A stretch of 64,000 nucleotides of DNA, taken from the NCBI GenBank assembly GCA_038744685.1, contig JBCDMB010000003.1, forward strand, positions 186,001-250,000, given 5' to 3'. The position numbers were made by a program, and so were the translations under genes. This document shows positions 45,777-55,083 of the stretch, piece after piece. The notes beneath the pieces were generated by a model, which saw only the letters and a program-made list of their open reading frames with translations, did not search any database and had not been told where the DNA came from. How positions within the stretch are numbered: position 1 is the first letter of the stretch; the number at the start of each line of letters is the position of its first letter. Source of the DNA: Verrucomicrobiota bacterium. Lineage in GTDB: Bacteria; Verrucomicrobiota; Verrucomicrobiia; Opitutales; Puniceicoccaceae.

Positions 45777-46043
45777 ATGGAATCCAGCTTTGAAGTATCC
45801 CTCTACCCCCTAACCGAAGATTATGAGACCTCGGTCCTTACCTTCCTGGACGCTCTCGAGGACGAGGGGCTTCAATTCTCCACGAGTGGAATGAGCACGC
45901 GAATTGTTGGTGAAACAGGGCTCGTCATGGAGGCCCTCGGACGTCAGTTCGAGAAGATTCAAAGTCATGGAAAAGCGACCTTGATGATTAAAGCTGGACC
46001 CGGTCGACTGGAATACAACGGACGCCACAACCGGGAACTTTAA
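45777..46043 (+). CDS. YkoF/YqgV-like thiamine-binding family protein
   Basis: 88 residues from ATG 45777 (MESSFEVSLYPLTEDYETSV). The SLYPLTEDY N-terminus, then FSTSGMSTRIVGE and a ferredoxin-like fold of two beta-alpha-beta units, matches the DUF77/thiamine-binding small proteins. The frame extends upstream to 45546 but that part overlaps the transglutaminase gene and is rejected. It is 13 bases ahead of pilT. Confidence 0.75.
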   Translation: MESSFEVSLYPLTEDYETSVLTFLDALEDEGLQFSTSGMSTRIVGETGLVMEALGRQFEKIQSHGKATLMIKAGPGRLEYNGRHNREL

Positions 46044-46056
46044 GTCGTCACTTCGA

Positions 46057-47430
46057 ATGAGAAGCGATCTTGGCTGGTTCTTTTCCCTTTGTCAGGAGGG
46101 AGGACTCCTCACTGCGGAACAAGCGCATCAACTGATCACCGAGATCGACTTTGCGTCGACCCTCGAAGAGGTCGCGGACCGAACGGCGGCCCATGGCTGG
46201 ATCTCCCGCCCCGAAGATGTGCGCAACCAGGTCAAAGAAGCGGGAAAACGCTCCAAAAAAGGGGATACTGCCCCGGAACTAACACCACCACCACAGGTCG
46301 ATTTAGCTGGAAATGCCCCCGACTTTGCAAGTTGGCAGTCGATGGATGATACGAGCCTCAAATCCGCCATGGGAGATTGGGTCGAATTCTGCCAAATCCA
46401 TGGTGTGAGCGACCTTCACTTAACGGCCGGTGCTCGCCCAAGAGTCAGACACTACCGGGAGATTGTGTATCTATCCGATCATGATCTCGATCCGGGTCTG
46501 GCTGAGCGGATGAATCTGATCCTATTGACTGATGAGCAACAGAAAGCCTTCGCCGAAGATTGGGATCTCGACTACTCCATCCCGCTTGAAACGGAAGGCC
46601 CCGAGACTTCTCACCGCCTCCGGGTAAACTTGACCCGCCACCACAGCGGAGTATCCGGCGTCTACCACATGGCAAGGCCGACAATTGGGACCTTAGAGGA
46701 ACTCGGATTCCCCAACGCCGAAACGATTCGGAAGCTTCTGGCTTACCACAACGGAATCATACTGGTCACAGGCCCGGTCGGATCCGGAAAGACCACGACC
46801 CTTGCGAGCCTTCTCAACGAACTGAATGAGACCCGAAGTTCTCACATCATTACAATCGAGGATCCGATCGAAGTCGTCCAATCGTCGAAAGAGTGTATTC
46901 TCACCCAGCGTCAGGTAGGAGTGCATACCCGGTCCTTCGACCGAGCACTGGGATCAGCCCTTCGCGAGGATCCAGATATTATCGTGGTCGGTGAGATGCG
47001 GGACCTCGAAACGATCGAAATGGCCCTGACCGCTGCGGAGACCGGGCATCTGGTAATCGGAACCCTCCACACCCGAGACGCCGCGAGCACCTTGAGCCGG
47101 TTGCTCGACGTTTTTCCTTCCCGACAACAGAGCCAGATCCGCGCGATGACGGCCGACTCCCTTCGCGGCATCATCTGTCAGAGACTTCTTCCTTCCACCG
47201 ATGGTAAAGTCGCTCTTGCCTGTGAGCTGATGATCAATAACTCAGCGACGGCGAACATTATGCGCGACGCAAAGGAATCCGGCCTCGAGGCTGCCATCCA
47301 GACCGGACGGAAACAGGGAATGCGGGCGATGGACGAATCCATCGCAGAGCTTTACGAAGTGGGCCGAATCTCTCTTGAAACAGCGCAGTATTACATCAAG
47401 GACCAAAACCTTCTTTCCAGAAACAGCTAA
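46057..47430 (+). CDS. pilT: Type IV pilus retraction ATPase PilT paralogue with N-terminal extension
   Basis: 457 residues. The PilT core holds Walker A GPVGSGKTTT at about 239, ALREDPDIIVVGEMRD (Asp box and Walker B), TAAETGHLVIGTLHTRD and a C-terminal ISLETAQYYIKD. Compared with the following gene, Walker A is about 108 residues further in, because of a helical N-terminal extension (about 1-108, with a Lys/Pro linker). It is followed after 10 bases by a second pilT. PilU is the likely comparison. Confidence 0.88.
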   Translation: MRSDLGWFFSLCQEGGLLTAEQAHQLITEIDFASTLEEVADRTAAHGWISRPEDVRNQVKEAGKRSKKGDTAPELTPPPQVDLAGNAPDFASWQSMDDTSLKSAMGDWVEFCQIHGVSDLHLTAGARPRVRHYREIVYLSDHDLDPGLAERMNLILLTDEQQKAFAEDWDLDYSIPLETEGPETSHRLRVNLTRHHSGVSGVYHMARPTIGTLEELGFPNAETIRKLLAYHNGIILVTGPVGSGKTTTLASLLNELNETRSSHIITIEDPIEVVQSSKECILTQRQVGVHTRSFDRALGSALREDPDIIVVGEMRDLETIEMALTAAETGHLVIGTLHTRDAASTLSRLLDVFPSRQQSQIRAMTADSLRGIICQRLLPSTDGKVALACELMINNSATANIMRDAKESGLEAAIQTGRKQGMRAMDESIAELYEVGRISLETAQYYIKDQNLLSRNS

Positions 47431-47440
47431 CCCCTAAACG

Positions 47441-48484
47441 ATGGCCGAGATCGATACCCTTCTTATTGAAATGCTGGAAAGCGGCGGCTCCGATCTACAC
47501 CTATCGGTGGGTTCATCACCGAAGATGAGAGTCGATGGTTCCATCTTCCCAATGGAGTACGAACCATTTTCAGCTGAGCTCATGAACGAGCTGCTCGAGG
47601 AGTTTACTCCCCCAAATCGCTGGCATCAATTTATGGAGCGGAGCGATGTTGATTTTGCCTATGAAATCCCCGGAAAAGCGCGCTTCCGTGCAAACATTTT
47701 TGACAACCATTGGGGAAGCGCAGCGGTTCTGCGCCAGATTCCCTCTCGGGTAGAATCGATAGAGGAGCTGGGACTACCTGAGACACTCAAGTCACTCGCC
47801 CTCGAGCGGGGTGGCTTAGTGCTTGTAACCGGACCCACAGGTAGTGGGAAATCCACTACGCTAGCGGCTGTCCTGAACCACATTAACGAGAATACCTCCA
47901 AAGAAATTATTACTCTGGAGGATCCGGTAGAGTTCATTCATTCAAACAAAAACTGCACCATCATTCACCGGGAGGTAACCGAGCATACCCACTCCTACGC
48001 GGGAGGCCTTAGGAGCACTATGAGGGCCGATCCAGACGTTGTTCTTATTGGTGAAATGAGAGATCGAGAAACGATGAGGCTGGCGCTCGGTTGTGCTGCA
48101 ATGGGTATGCTGGTCTTCTCGACTCTACATACGAACAGCGCTGCTAAGACGATTGACCGAATTATTGACGCGTTCACCGCAGAGGAACAGGCCCAGATTC
48201 GTATCCTCTTGGCAGAATGTTTGCGTGGAGTGGTGTCTCAGGTGCTTTGCGTAGCAGCCGAGGGTGGTCGGGTTCCGGCCTTTGAGATCCTCACCTACCA
48301 CAAGTCACTTCCAAATTGCATCCGGCAGAACTCGCTTGCCTCCATTCGCAATATTATCGACCAGAATCGTGATACCGGAATGATCTCTCTGGACGCTTAT
48401 TTGATCGAGCTATCCAGCAGTGGAATCATTTCAACAGAGGAAGCCTACATGAAGGCGAATGATAAGAGTCTCTTCGCAAGATAA
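47441..48484 (+). CDS. pilT: Type IV pilus retraction ATPase PilT/PilU-like
   Basis: 347 residues, the usual length. N-terminal SDLHLSVGSSPKMRVDG, Walker A GPTGSGKSTT at about 131, RADPDVVLIGEMRD, MLVFSTLHTNSAAKTIDRII, and a C-terminal MISLDAYLIELS helix. It powers pilus retraction. Tandem with the extended paralogue, suggesting a PilT-PilU pair. No pilin or pilB gene is near. Confidence 0.92.
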   Translation: MAEIDTLLIEMLESGGSDLHLSVGSSPKMRVDGSIFPMEYEPFSAELMNELLEEFTPPNRWHQFMERSDVDFAYEIPGKARFRANIFDNHWGSAAVLRQIPSRVESIEELGLPETLKSLALERGGLVLVTGPTGSGKSTTLAAVLNHINENTSKEIITLEDPVEFIHSNKNCTIIHREVTEHTHSYAGGLRSTMRADPDVVLIGEMRDRETMRLALGCAAMGMLVFSTLHTNSAAKTIDRIIDAFTAEEQAQIRILLAECLRGVVSQVLCVAAEGGRVPAFEILTYHKSLPNCIRQNSLASIRNIIDQNRDTGMISLDAYLIELSSSGIISTEEAYMKANDKSLFAR

Positions 48485-48577
48485 CAGACCACTACTCATC
48501 TCCCGTTTTACCCTAAGACGCTTGAGGTCTACCTTCCCGAGTTCAGTATTAAACAAGGACGGATTGTTAAGAGAGCA

Positions 48578-49414
48578 CTATTTTAACGCTAGAGACAGAA
48601 TAGCGTAACCGAGTGGGCCGGTACACAAAAGGCTATCCACCAAGTCCAGCCCACCACCGATTCCCGGGATCCTTTTGCCACTGTCTTTCACCCCCGCGAT
48701 CCGCTTCAAGGCTGATCCGAGAAGATCAGAAACGATTGCCGTGGTTCCAAGAACAAGACCAAGCAAGATACAAATCCAAAAGGTAAGCCCAGCAGGAGCA
48801 AGATCTCCGGAGAGCGCTGGAACCAAGCAGGCAACCAAGACCGAGGTCAAAACTCCTCCAATCGCACCCTCGATCGTCTTCTTAGGACTGTAGGAAGGGG
48901 CGAGCGGCCGCCGCCCGATTCGGCTACCGATCAGAAGAGCTCCTATATCCGAAAACTTTGCTACTGCTACCACCCAGACCGCTAAAAACAATCCTTGCCC
49001 TTCCGTAAGTCCCGGGAGCATGGCCAGTAGGGCGAAAAACGTGAGACAGGCTGGAACCAGCAAAAATCCGATCAACGTAGGAAAAAGACATCGCGAAAGA
49101 CTTCGGACTGGCGTTCGAAACATCACCCATGCGACCAACGAAGGAAACACCAGTCCAAGAGAAACCGGATAAGCATCGACAGAACCCAAAAACAATAAGA
49201 GCCCGGAAGTGATCAAAATGAACAACACACCTGCGACTAGTCCTGCGACTACCAAAGGATCGCCTCCCACTCGCCCAAGAAGTCCATAAGTCTCGTGCTG
49301 TGCCATCACAGCAAGAGCTGTAATCAGTAGAAGGCCAGCATATACGCCAAACAACCAAAGAAGTATTAGTATGCCGACCCAAAGAACGACTGTAGTAATA
49401 GTCCGTTGTTTCAT
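48578..49414 (-). CDS. cdsA: Phosphatidate cytidylyltransferase (CDP-diacylglycerol synthase)
   Basis: 278 residues with about seven membrane helices. The signature region SALKRIAGVKDSGKRIPGIG plus GGLDLVDSLL matches CdsA in KDSGKxIPG and D-x-x-D, but the canonical PGHGG reads PGIGG and the usual D-R is D-L, so a conserved His and an Arg are missing. I recall the same variant in other PVC bacteria. It is 12 bases after uppS, the usual uppS-cdsA pair. It makes CDP-diacylglycerol for phospholipid synthesis. Confidence 0.87.
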   Translation of the reverse strand: MKQRTITTVVLWVGILILLWLFGVYAGLLLITALAVMAQHETYGLLGRVGGDPLVVAGLVAGVLFILITSGLLLFLGSVDAYPVSLGLVFPSLVAWVMFRTPVRSLSRCLFPTLIGFLLVPACLTFFALLAMLPGLTEGQGLFLAVWVVAVAKFSDIGALLIGSRIGRRPLAPSYSPKKTIEGAIGGVLTSVLVACLVPALSGDLAPAGLTFWICILLGLVLGTTAIVSDLLGSALKRIAGVKDSGKRIPGIGGGLDLVDSLLCTGPLGYAILSLALK

Positions 49415-49426
49415 TCCGCGTCGGGT

Positions 49427-50182
49427 TTAGATCGTCAACTCACCTCGATGAGGCAAAGGAGACATCACTTTCCCAAAGCGTCTTTCCCGGGAGGCATAAG
49501 ATTCAAGGGCCTGATCGAAATGTTTTTTGGTAAACTCTGGCCAGGGGACATCGCAAAAGTAGAGCTCTGCGTAGGCTCCCTGGAGAAGCAGGAAGTTACT
49601 CACCCGCCACTCACCGGAAGTCCGAATAATTAAATCGGGATCTGGAAGATCACCGGTGTAGAGAAACTTTTGATACTCTTCCCAAGTCTCAGGAACGGCA
49701 TCAATTACACCCGCCTGAAGGGCAGCGGTGATCTTCGCAGTTGCGTCGACGACCTCCGTCCGAGATCCGTAATTGAGGGCAAGGGTGAGCACATGATCGT
49801 TAAAGTCTTTGGTCTCACTCTCTACTCTAGCGAGTTCCCGCGAGACTTCTTCTGGAAGCTCATGACGCCTACCGATAGTCTCTAAACGAATCCGGTTTTT
49901 CACTAGTTGGTGACTTTCCTTTCGTAGAAACTGTTTCAAGAGATCCATCAAGGCCTCTACTTCCTCTTCCGGCCGCTGCCAGTTTTCGGCACTGAAAGCA
50001 AACAGGGTCAGGTAGCGAATCGGGGAGTCCGCAAGGGATTCGAGAAGATTTCGTACGTTTTTGACTCCCTGGCGGTGGCCTTCGATCCGGGGAAGAAACC
50101 TCTTGCGCGCCCAGCGACCATTCCCATCCATGATGATTGCCACATGGGACGGCTGGTTCGATACAGTGGAGACGGATGACAT
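49427..50182 (-). CDS. uppS: Isoprenyl transferase (undecaprenyl diphosphate synthase)
   Basis: 251 residues. The cis-prenyltransferase motifs are complete: HVAIIMDGNGRWARKR with catalytic Asp19, TLFAFSAENWQRPEEEV, ALNYGSRTEVVDA and the C-terminal PDLIIRTSGEWRVSNFLLLQ (the usual SGExRxSNFLxxQ) and AELYFCDVPWPEF. It makes the lipid carrier for peptidoglycan and LPS. It is directly upstream of cdsA. Confidence 0.96.
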   Translation of the reverse strand: MSSVSTVSNQPSHVAIIMDGNGRWARKRFLPRIEGHRQGVKNVRNLLESLADSPIRYLTLFAFSAENWQRPEEEVEALMDLLKQFLRKESHQLVKNRIRLETIGRRHELPEEVSRELARVESETKDFNDHVLTLALNYGSRTEVVDATAKITAALQAGVIDAVPETWEEYQKFLYTGDLPDPDLIIRTSGEWRVSNFLLLQGAYAELYFCDVPWPEFTKKHFDQALESYASRERRFGKVMSPLPHRGELTI

Positions 50183-50366
50183 TTTCTCCTCGGAGCCTGA
50201 CAGAAATCACCCTTGTTTGTCACCAAGGAATCGGACCACCGCAAACTTTTCCATTCCCGCGGTTTTGGGGAACTAGAGAACAATCCAAACCGCGATTACG
50301 TCCTCCTTGCAGTGGAGGGAAAAGAAAAAGCTATCCCAGAACCGCGCGATATCAGCGCTTTTCTCC

Positions 50367-52016
50367 TTACTTTCCGCGACCCCAGGAGTCCTTCAGAGTG
50401 ACCGTTCGATTGAAAACCAATCGGTCTCTACTGGAGTCATCGTCACAAACAAAGTACCCAGTTCTTTCGAACTGAATCCTCATCCCGGGCTCGGCATTTG
50501 CTAGCGAGGGTTCGACAAAGGCTTCCGCCTTTTGGAGCGAATTTGGATTCAGGCAGGCAATCGGATCGTCCTCACCTCCCGGATTCGCCACTGAGAAAAG
50601 TCGATCGTAGAGACGCACTTCGGCACGTAACGCGTGTTTTGCTGAGACCCAGTGAATCACACCCTTCACCTTCCGTCCCTCTGGCTGCTTTCCCAAGGTG
50701 TCGCGGTCAATGGACCCGACTAATGAAACCACACTCCCCTTCTCGTCTTTCTTCACTTCATCACAGCGAAGCACATAGGAGTATCGTAGCCGCACCTCTG
50801 AGCCGGGAGTGAGCCGGAAAAACTTTTTCGGCGGCTCTTCCATGAAGTCAGACCGTTCGATCAGGATCTGATTGGAAAAGGGAACCTTACGGCTACCCTC
50901 CTCCGGACGTTCAGGATTGTTCACTGCATCCACTTCGAGCACTTCCCCATCCTCGAAATTGGTAATGGTAATGGGAAGCGGATCCATCACTGCCATCGCC
51001 CGAGAACTTTCCCGGTTCAACACCTCCCGGATGCTGTGCTCGTAAAACGCGTAATCCGTCGTCGAATCAAACTTGGTGACACCCAGCGAACGGCAAAAAT
51101 TTCGGATTGCTTCAGCTGGAACTCCTCTCCGGCGGATTCCGCGTAGTGTCGGTAGTCGTGGATCATCCCATCCAGCTACATGTCCCTCCTGGACCAGCTG
51201 AATCAGCTTCCTTTTGCTCATGAGCGTGTATTCCAGGTTCAACGGGGCGAACTCGTATTGCCGAGACGGAAAGATCCCAAGTTTATCAATCAACCAGTCA
51301 TAGAGGGGCCGGTGGTTCTCAAACTCGAGCGTGCAGACTGAGTGAGTGATCCCTTCGATCGAGTCGCTCTGACCATGGGCAAAATCATAGGTAGGATAAA
51401 TCGGCCAGTCATCTCCCGTCCGATGGTGGTGTGCGCGTCGAATGCGGTAGAGAACAGGATCCCGCATAATCAAATTCGGATGGGCCATATCGATTTTTGC
51501 CCGGAGCACTTTAGAGCCATCCGGAAACTCACCCGCCCTCATCCTACGCAGCAGATCCTCATTCTCGTCAGGTTCTCTATCGCTAAACGGACTCTCTACC
51601 CCCGGTTCCTTGAGAGTTCCACGGCCCTTGCGGATCTCCTCCCCAGACAGGTCGCAAACATAAGCGAGGCCGTTGCGAATCAAGTCCAAGGCGTATTCGA
51701 AAAGCCGTTCAAAATAATCCGAAGCGAAGCAAGCCTTCTCCCAATGAAAGCCCAGCCAGGATATGTCTGCCTGAATCGCGTCGACATACTCCTGCTCCTC
51801 CTTTTCGGGATTCGTGTCGTCAAACCGCAGGTTGCAAGTGCCGCCAAACTCATCGGCGATTCCAAAGTTCAAACAAATCGATTTTGCATGACCGAGATGT
51901 AGATACCCATTGGGCTCCGGTGGAAACCGGGTAGCGACTCCACCTTCGTGCTTACCTGCTGCGAGATCGTCCGCTACAATTTGACGAATAAAATCGAGGT
52001 TTTCCGAATCGCTCAC
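50367..52016 (-). CDS. glnS: Glutaminyl-tRNA synthetase
   Basis: 549 residues from GTG 52016, overlapping the gltX stop by 4 bases. HIGH motif in [25 protein letters not shown]-type motif as [11 protein letters not shown], and the GlnRS specific [15 protein letters not shown] segment followed by the two C-terminal beta-barrel domains. GlnRS in a bacterium outside Proteobacteria was probably acquired by transfer (from general knowledge of the family). It is transcribed with gltX. Confidence 0.96.
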   Translation of the reverse strand: MSDSENLDFIRQIVADDLAAGKHEGGVATRFPPEPNGYLHLGHAKSICLNFGIADEFGGTCNLRFDDTNPEKEEQEYVDAIQADISWLGFHWEKACFASDYFERLFEYALDLIRNGLAYVCDLSGEEIRKGRGTLKEPGVESPFSDREPDENEDLLRRMRAGEFPDGSKVLRAKIDMAHPNLIMRDPVLYRIRRAHHHRTGDDWPIYPTYDFAHGQSDSIEGITHSVCTLEFENHRPLYDWLIDKLGIFPSRQYEFAPLNLEYTLMSKRKLIQLVQEGHVAGWDDPRLPTLRGIRRRGVPAEAIRNFCRSLGVTKFDSTTDYAFYEHSIREVLNRESSRAMAVMDPLPITITNFEDGEVLEVDAVNNPERPEEGSRKVPFSNQILIERSDFMEEPPKKFFRLTPGSEVRLRYSYVLRCDEVKKDEKGSVVSLVGSIDRDTLGKQPEGRKVKGVIHWVSAKHALRAEVRLYDRLFSVANPGGEDDPIACLNPNSLQKAEAFVEPSLANAEPGMRIQFERTGYFVCDDDSSRDRLVFNRTVTLKDSWGRGK

Positions 52017-53398
52017 GCCACACCCCCGTCTCTTCCCAGCCGCTCCAACCGATTGAGCACTTTCTCCATGCCCAGTATCCGGATCACTTCGCCGAGATCC
52101 GGTCCTGAGAGCATTCCAGTCAAGGCAAAGCGGATTACCGGTCGGTAAGCCCCGGACTTCCTCCCATGCTTTGCTGCCACAGACTCGAGTGCGGCCTCAA
52201 ATCCAGAGCTATCCTTCGAACCAGAACCTTTGATCTCGGCTGCCAGTTCCCCTGCGAGTCGACCGGGATCCTCCTTCTTCGACACCTTTTCGCGTGCCTT
52301 CAAATCAAACTCGTAGTCCTCGCGGAAAAAGTACCGGCAATACGCGGGAAGATCCTCCAACAGATCCAGCTTCGGTTGGCAGAGCTCCAACACGCTTTGG
52401 AGATAGTCCTCGTCCGCCTCTTCTTCGATCACCCCCGCCTCATTCAAAATCGGCCGGGCGAGCCAGGTGTAGGTTTCTATTGGCAACTGCTTTAGGTAGT
52501 GACCATTCAAATGACGAAGTTTTGCCTCATCGAACCGGGCCGCCCCCTTTTGGATTCCTCCAAAATCAAAGGCAGCGGTGATTTCGTCAATCGGCAGGGC
52601 TTCTCGATCGTCCTTTGGGCTCCAACCAAGGAGGCAGAGAAAATTCCGTACCGCCTCCGCAAGAAAATGCCGACTCTGATATTCCTCGATCAACGCACCC
52701 TGATCGCGCTTGCTCATCTTACCCTTCCCGACTGCAGGGTCTTTCAAAATCAACGGCAAATGCGCAAAACTGGGTGCTTCGACTCCGAAAGCCTCAAACA
52801 ACTCCAAATGCTTGGCTGTGTTGGTCAAATGATCTTCCCCACGGATGACGTGAGTGATCTTCATTTCGATGTCATCCACTACGTTTACCAAATGGAAAAC
52901 GGGATCACCGTTGGCCCGCAGTATCGGAAAATCCCGATCGACTACCCTCTCGATTCGCCCGCGGATTTCGTCCTTAAATACCATTGGTGCCGCTCGGACT
53001 TTTTCTACTTCGGCGCCCAAATAGTCATCATATTCGAGATAACGGTCACCCTCCAACCGGAAGAAAACGGCTCCATCTTTATTATAGGCTCTACCGTTGG
53101 ACCGGAGTTTTTCCACCGCATCCCTGTAAATCGATCCGCGCTCGCTTTGGAAATAGGGTCCAAAGTCGCCGCCCACCAGCGGACCTTCATCCCAGTCCAG
53201 ACCTAGCCACCGCATTCCCTCGAAAAGAACCTCAAGAGCTTCCTCCGTATTCCGCTCTTTATCCGTATCCTCAATGCGTAATATAAAACGACCTTCACAA
53301 TGCCGGGCGTACAGCCAGTTGAATAAGGCCGTACGTGCACTGCCAATATGGAAAAACCCGGTAGGACTCGGAGCAAAACGCACACGAACATCAGACAT
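52013..53398 (-). CDS. gltX: Glutamyl-tRNA synthetase
   Basis: 461 residues. HIGH motif in [20 protein letters not shown], the ATP-loop [14 protein letters not shown], and a helical anticodon-binding C-terminal domain (about 320-460). It has no obvious C-terminal zinc motif. First of a gltX-glnS pair and divergent from lexA, with 93 bases between starts. Confidence 0.96.
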   Translation of the reverse strand: MSDVRVRFAPSPTGFFHIGSARTALFNWLYARHCEGRFILRIEDTDKERNTEEALEVLFEGMRWLGLDWDEGPLVGGDFGPYFQSERGSIYRDAVEKLRSNGRAYNKDGAVFFRLEGDRYLEYDDYLGAEVEKVRAAPMVFKDEIRGRIERVVDRDFPILRANGDPVFHLVNVVDDIEMKITHVIRGEDHLTNTAKHLELFEAFGVEAPSFAHLPLILKDPAVGKGKMSKRDQGALIEEYQSRHFLAEAVRNFLCLLGWSPKDDREALPIDEITAAFDFGGIQKGAARFDEAKLRHLNGHYLKQLPIETYTWLARPILNEAGVIEEEADEDYLQSVLELCQPKLDLLEDLPAYCRYFFREDYEFDLKAREKVSKKEDPGRLAGELAAEIKGSGSKDSSGFEAALESVAAKHGRKSGAYRPVIRFALTGMLSGPDLGEVIRILGMEKVLNRLERLGRDGGVA

Positions 53399-53491
53399 CG
53401 AGCCAATCTCAGAGGGCCAATCGCCAAGTTCAACCCTTTTCCCGAATTCGTGCTGGACATGACCGGATGTTCACGTAATCTTTCGTTCACC

Positions 53492-54130
53492 ATGAAAGAA
53501 CTCACCTTCCGGCAACAGCAGATTCTCAACTTCATTCAGGAAAGGTCCGCGGATCAGGGCTACTGGCCAAGCATTCGCGAAATTCAACACGAATTCGGCT
53601 TCAAGAGCACCAATGCAGTAGTTGGCCACCTGCGCGCCCTTGAGAAGAAAGGCTATCTCGAGAGACAACCACATCAGGCTCGCGCATTTCGACTGCGCAT
53701 CCCTGAAACCACTCCAGGCGATCAGGACAACATCCTCGACATTGTCGACATCCCGGTGATGGGTAACATCGCTGCGGGTTACCCCGATCGTGTAGAATCT
53801 GGCGGTCAAATCGACACTCTCCAAGTCGATGCCTTCACTGCACGCCAGCGGCGGCACAGGAAGACCTTTGCAATCCGGGTCCGCGGCGAATCCATGATCA
53901 ACGCCGGAATCGAGGATGGTGACACGGTAGTGGTCGAAGCCCGTGAGCCGCAGGACGGTGACGTCGTAGCCGCACTCATCGACGGCGAAACCACCCTAAA
54001 GAGATTCATCCGTAAAAGTGGCCACATGCCTTACCTTAAAGCAGAAAATCCAGACTACCCGGAGCTCTACCCCGTGGACGAATTGATTGTCCAAGGAGTA
54101 GCCACCTCCTTTGTCCGGCGGCTGCGATAG
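53492..54130 (+). CDS. lexA: SOS repressor LexA
   Basis: 212 residues from ATG 53492 (MKELTFRQQQ); the upstream frame to 53348 is not used. A winged helix-turn-helix (about 26-65, WPSIREIQHEFGFKSTNAVV) is followed by the autocleavage site Ala95-Gly96 in GNIAAGYP and the Ser134/Lys170 dyad in RGESMINAG and ETTLKRF. I see no clear palindromic LexA box upstream; the GTTCAC motif occurs twice just before the gene (53469-53490) as a direct repeat. Confidence 0.95.
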   Translation: MKELTFRQQQILNFIQERSADQGYWPSIREIQHEFGFKSTNAVVGHLRALEKKGYLERQPHQARAFRLRIPETTPGDQDNILDIVDIPVMGNIAAGYPDRVESGGQIDTLQVDAFTARQRRHRKTFAIRVRGESMINAGIEDGDTVVVEAREPQDGDVVAALIDGETTLKRFIRKSGHMPYLKAENPDYPELYPVDELIVQGVATSFVRRLR

Positions 54131-54135
54131 AGGTG

Positions 54136-54546
54136 CTAGGCGGCGAACAGCAGAACTTTGAGACCCGGAACGCGTCTGAAATGTGACTCGTCCTTTGGAC
54201 CAACGAGAACTGAAAAGTCAAGCGAGCGAGCCGTCGCTGCTACTGCGATGTCATTTTGCGGGATAAGCGAACCGATCCTGTAGAGTGCAGAGAAAATATC
54301 TGCGTAGTGTTCTGCAATCAAAGGAGTGAAAGGCTCAATTCCTGCAACGGAGCGGATTGCCTCCAAACGGGCTCTCCGAATAGCAGCCCGCTCAGTAGTT
54401 TTCGCGAGACGCACACCAGCGAGACCCTCTGCCCAAACGACCGCCGGTAAAATAACTGTCTCGGTTTCATCTACGCCGGACGGAATCCCTTTCCATCCAG
54501 ACTTCTCCCACTCGATAAGGGCGGAGGTGTCTAAAATCAATCCCAC
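54136..54546 (-). CDS. PIN-domain toxin (VapC-like)
   Basis: 136 residues with the acidic PIN residues: Asp6 in LILDTSALIEWE, Glu40 in VVWAEGL and Asp99 in IPQNDIAVAATA. These would bind metal for RNA cleavage. Its start overlaps the antitoxin gene by 10 bases. Convergent with lexA, with 5 bases between stops. Confidence 0.88.
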   Translation of the reverse strand: MGLILDTSALIEWEKSGWKGIPSGVDETETVILPAVVWAEGLAGVRLAKTTERAAIRRARLEAIRSVAGIEPFTPLIAEHYADIFSALYRIGSLIPQNDIAVAATARSLDFSVLVGPKDESHFRRVPGLKVLLFAA

Positions 54547-54794
54547 GGATCGGAAGGCAATTGATCTGTTTCGTTCACAGAAGAAAGATCATCCGCAAAG
54601 CTTGCGTCGCGCGGCAACCGTGCAAGAGCAGCACGTAATTCAGTAACCGTTCCTCCACGGCCAGGAGCAGGACGAAGCTCAGCAATAGGAGTCTCGTTTT
54701 TGGTCAGCAGAAAAGAATCACCACGATACCGAATCCGAGCCAGCAAATCGCCAAGGTTTCTTGCCGCTTTAGTCGAGGAGACTGTTTCTTTCAT
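54537..54794 (-). CDS. Phd/YefM-family antitoxin
   Basis: 85 residues. The N-terminal ETVSSTKAARNLGDLLARIR resembles the Phd/YefM DNA-binding fold; LLTKNETPIAELRPAPGRG follows, then an acidic tail (ending SVNETDQLPSDPWD) that would wrap the toxin. It is first in the pair, as usual for autoregulated antitoxins. Confidence 0.82.
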   Translation of the reverse strand: MKETVSSTKAARNLGDLLARIRYRGDSFLLTKNETPIAELRPAPGRGGTVTELRAALARLPRDASFADDLSSVNETDQLPSDPWD

Positions 54795-54887
54795 ACATAA
54801 AACTGTAAATTACACAATTACGCATGTCAACTTCGATTAAATCCTACATCGGAAAAGAGATGCTACTTTTACACAGGGTATTTGGGG

Positions 54888-55083
54888 TCAAGACGCGATT
54901 GGTCCCGTCCGCATCGTTTTCCGGACGACCACTCTACCCCTGAGGCCACGCAGAGCTAGTACCTCCAATTCGAAAGCGTCTGTTGCCACTCCTGATTCAG
55001 GATCAGACGCAGGTGCCCTCTTCGAAAATATAGCTCGAAAATCGTTTGCGACCGTCTCCGGGCGCTCTGGTGTACTGGTTACC
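54888..55083 (-). pseudogene. Protein-like open frame without start codon after cysK
   Basis: The frame runs from just after the cysK stop to TGA at 54888 and has no ATG of its own. It reads VTSTPERPETVANDFRAIF and later LEVLALRGLRGRVVVRKTMR, a coherent, Arg-rich peptide rather than a random shadow. I take it as a decayed gene fragment or part of a dispersed repeat. The track to 54795 otherwise holds nothing I can support. Confidence 0.35.

Noticed and set aside
50213-50401. A 62-codon plus-strand frame (with NRDYVLLAVEGKEKAIPEPR) between uppS and glnS
   Set aside because: It overlaps the glnS 3' end on the other strand and has no ribosome site, so I could not support it.
53399-53491. A LexA-binding box before lexA
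   Set aside because: The GTTCAC direct repeat has a spacing that fits neither the CGAAC-N4-GTTCG nor the GTTC-N7-GTTC motif, and nothing similar was seen before dinB.
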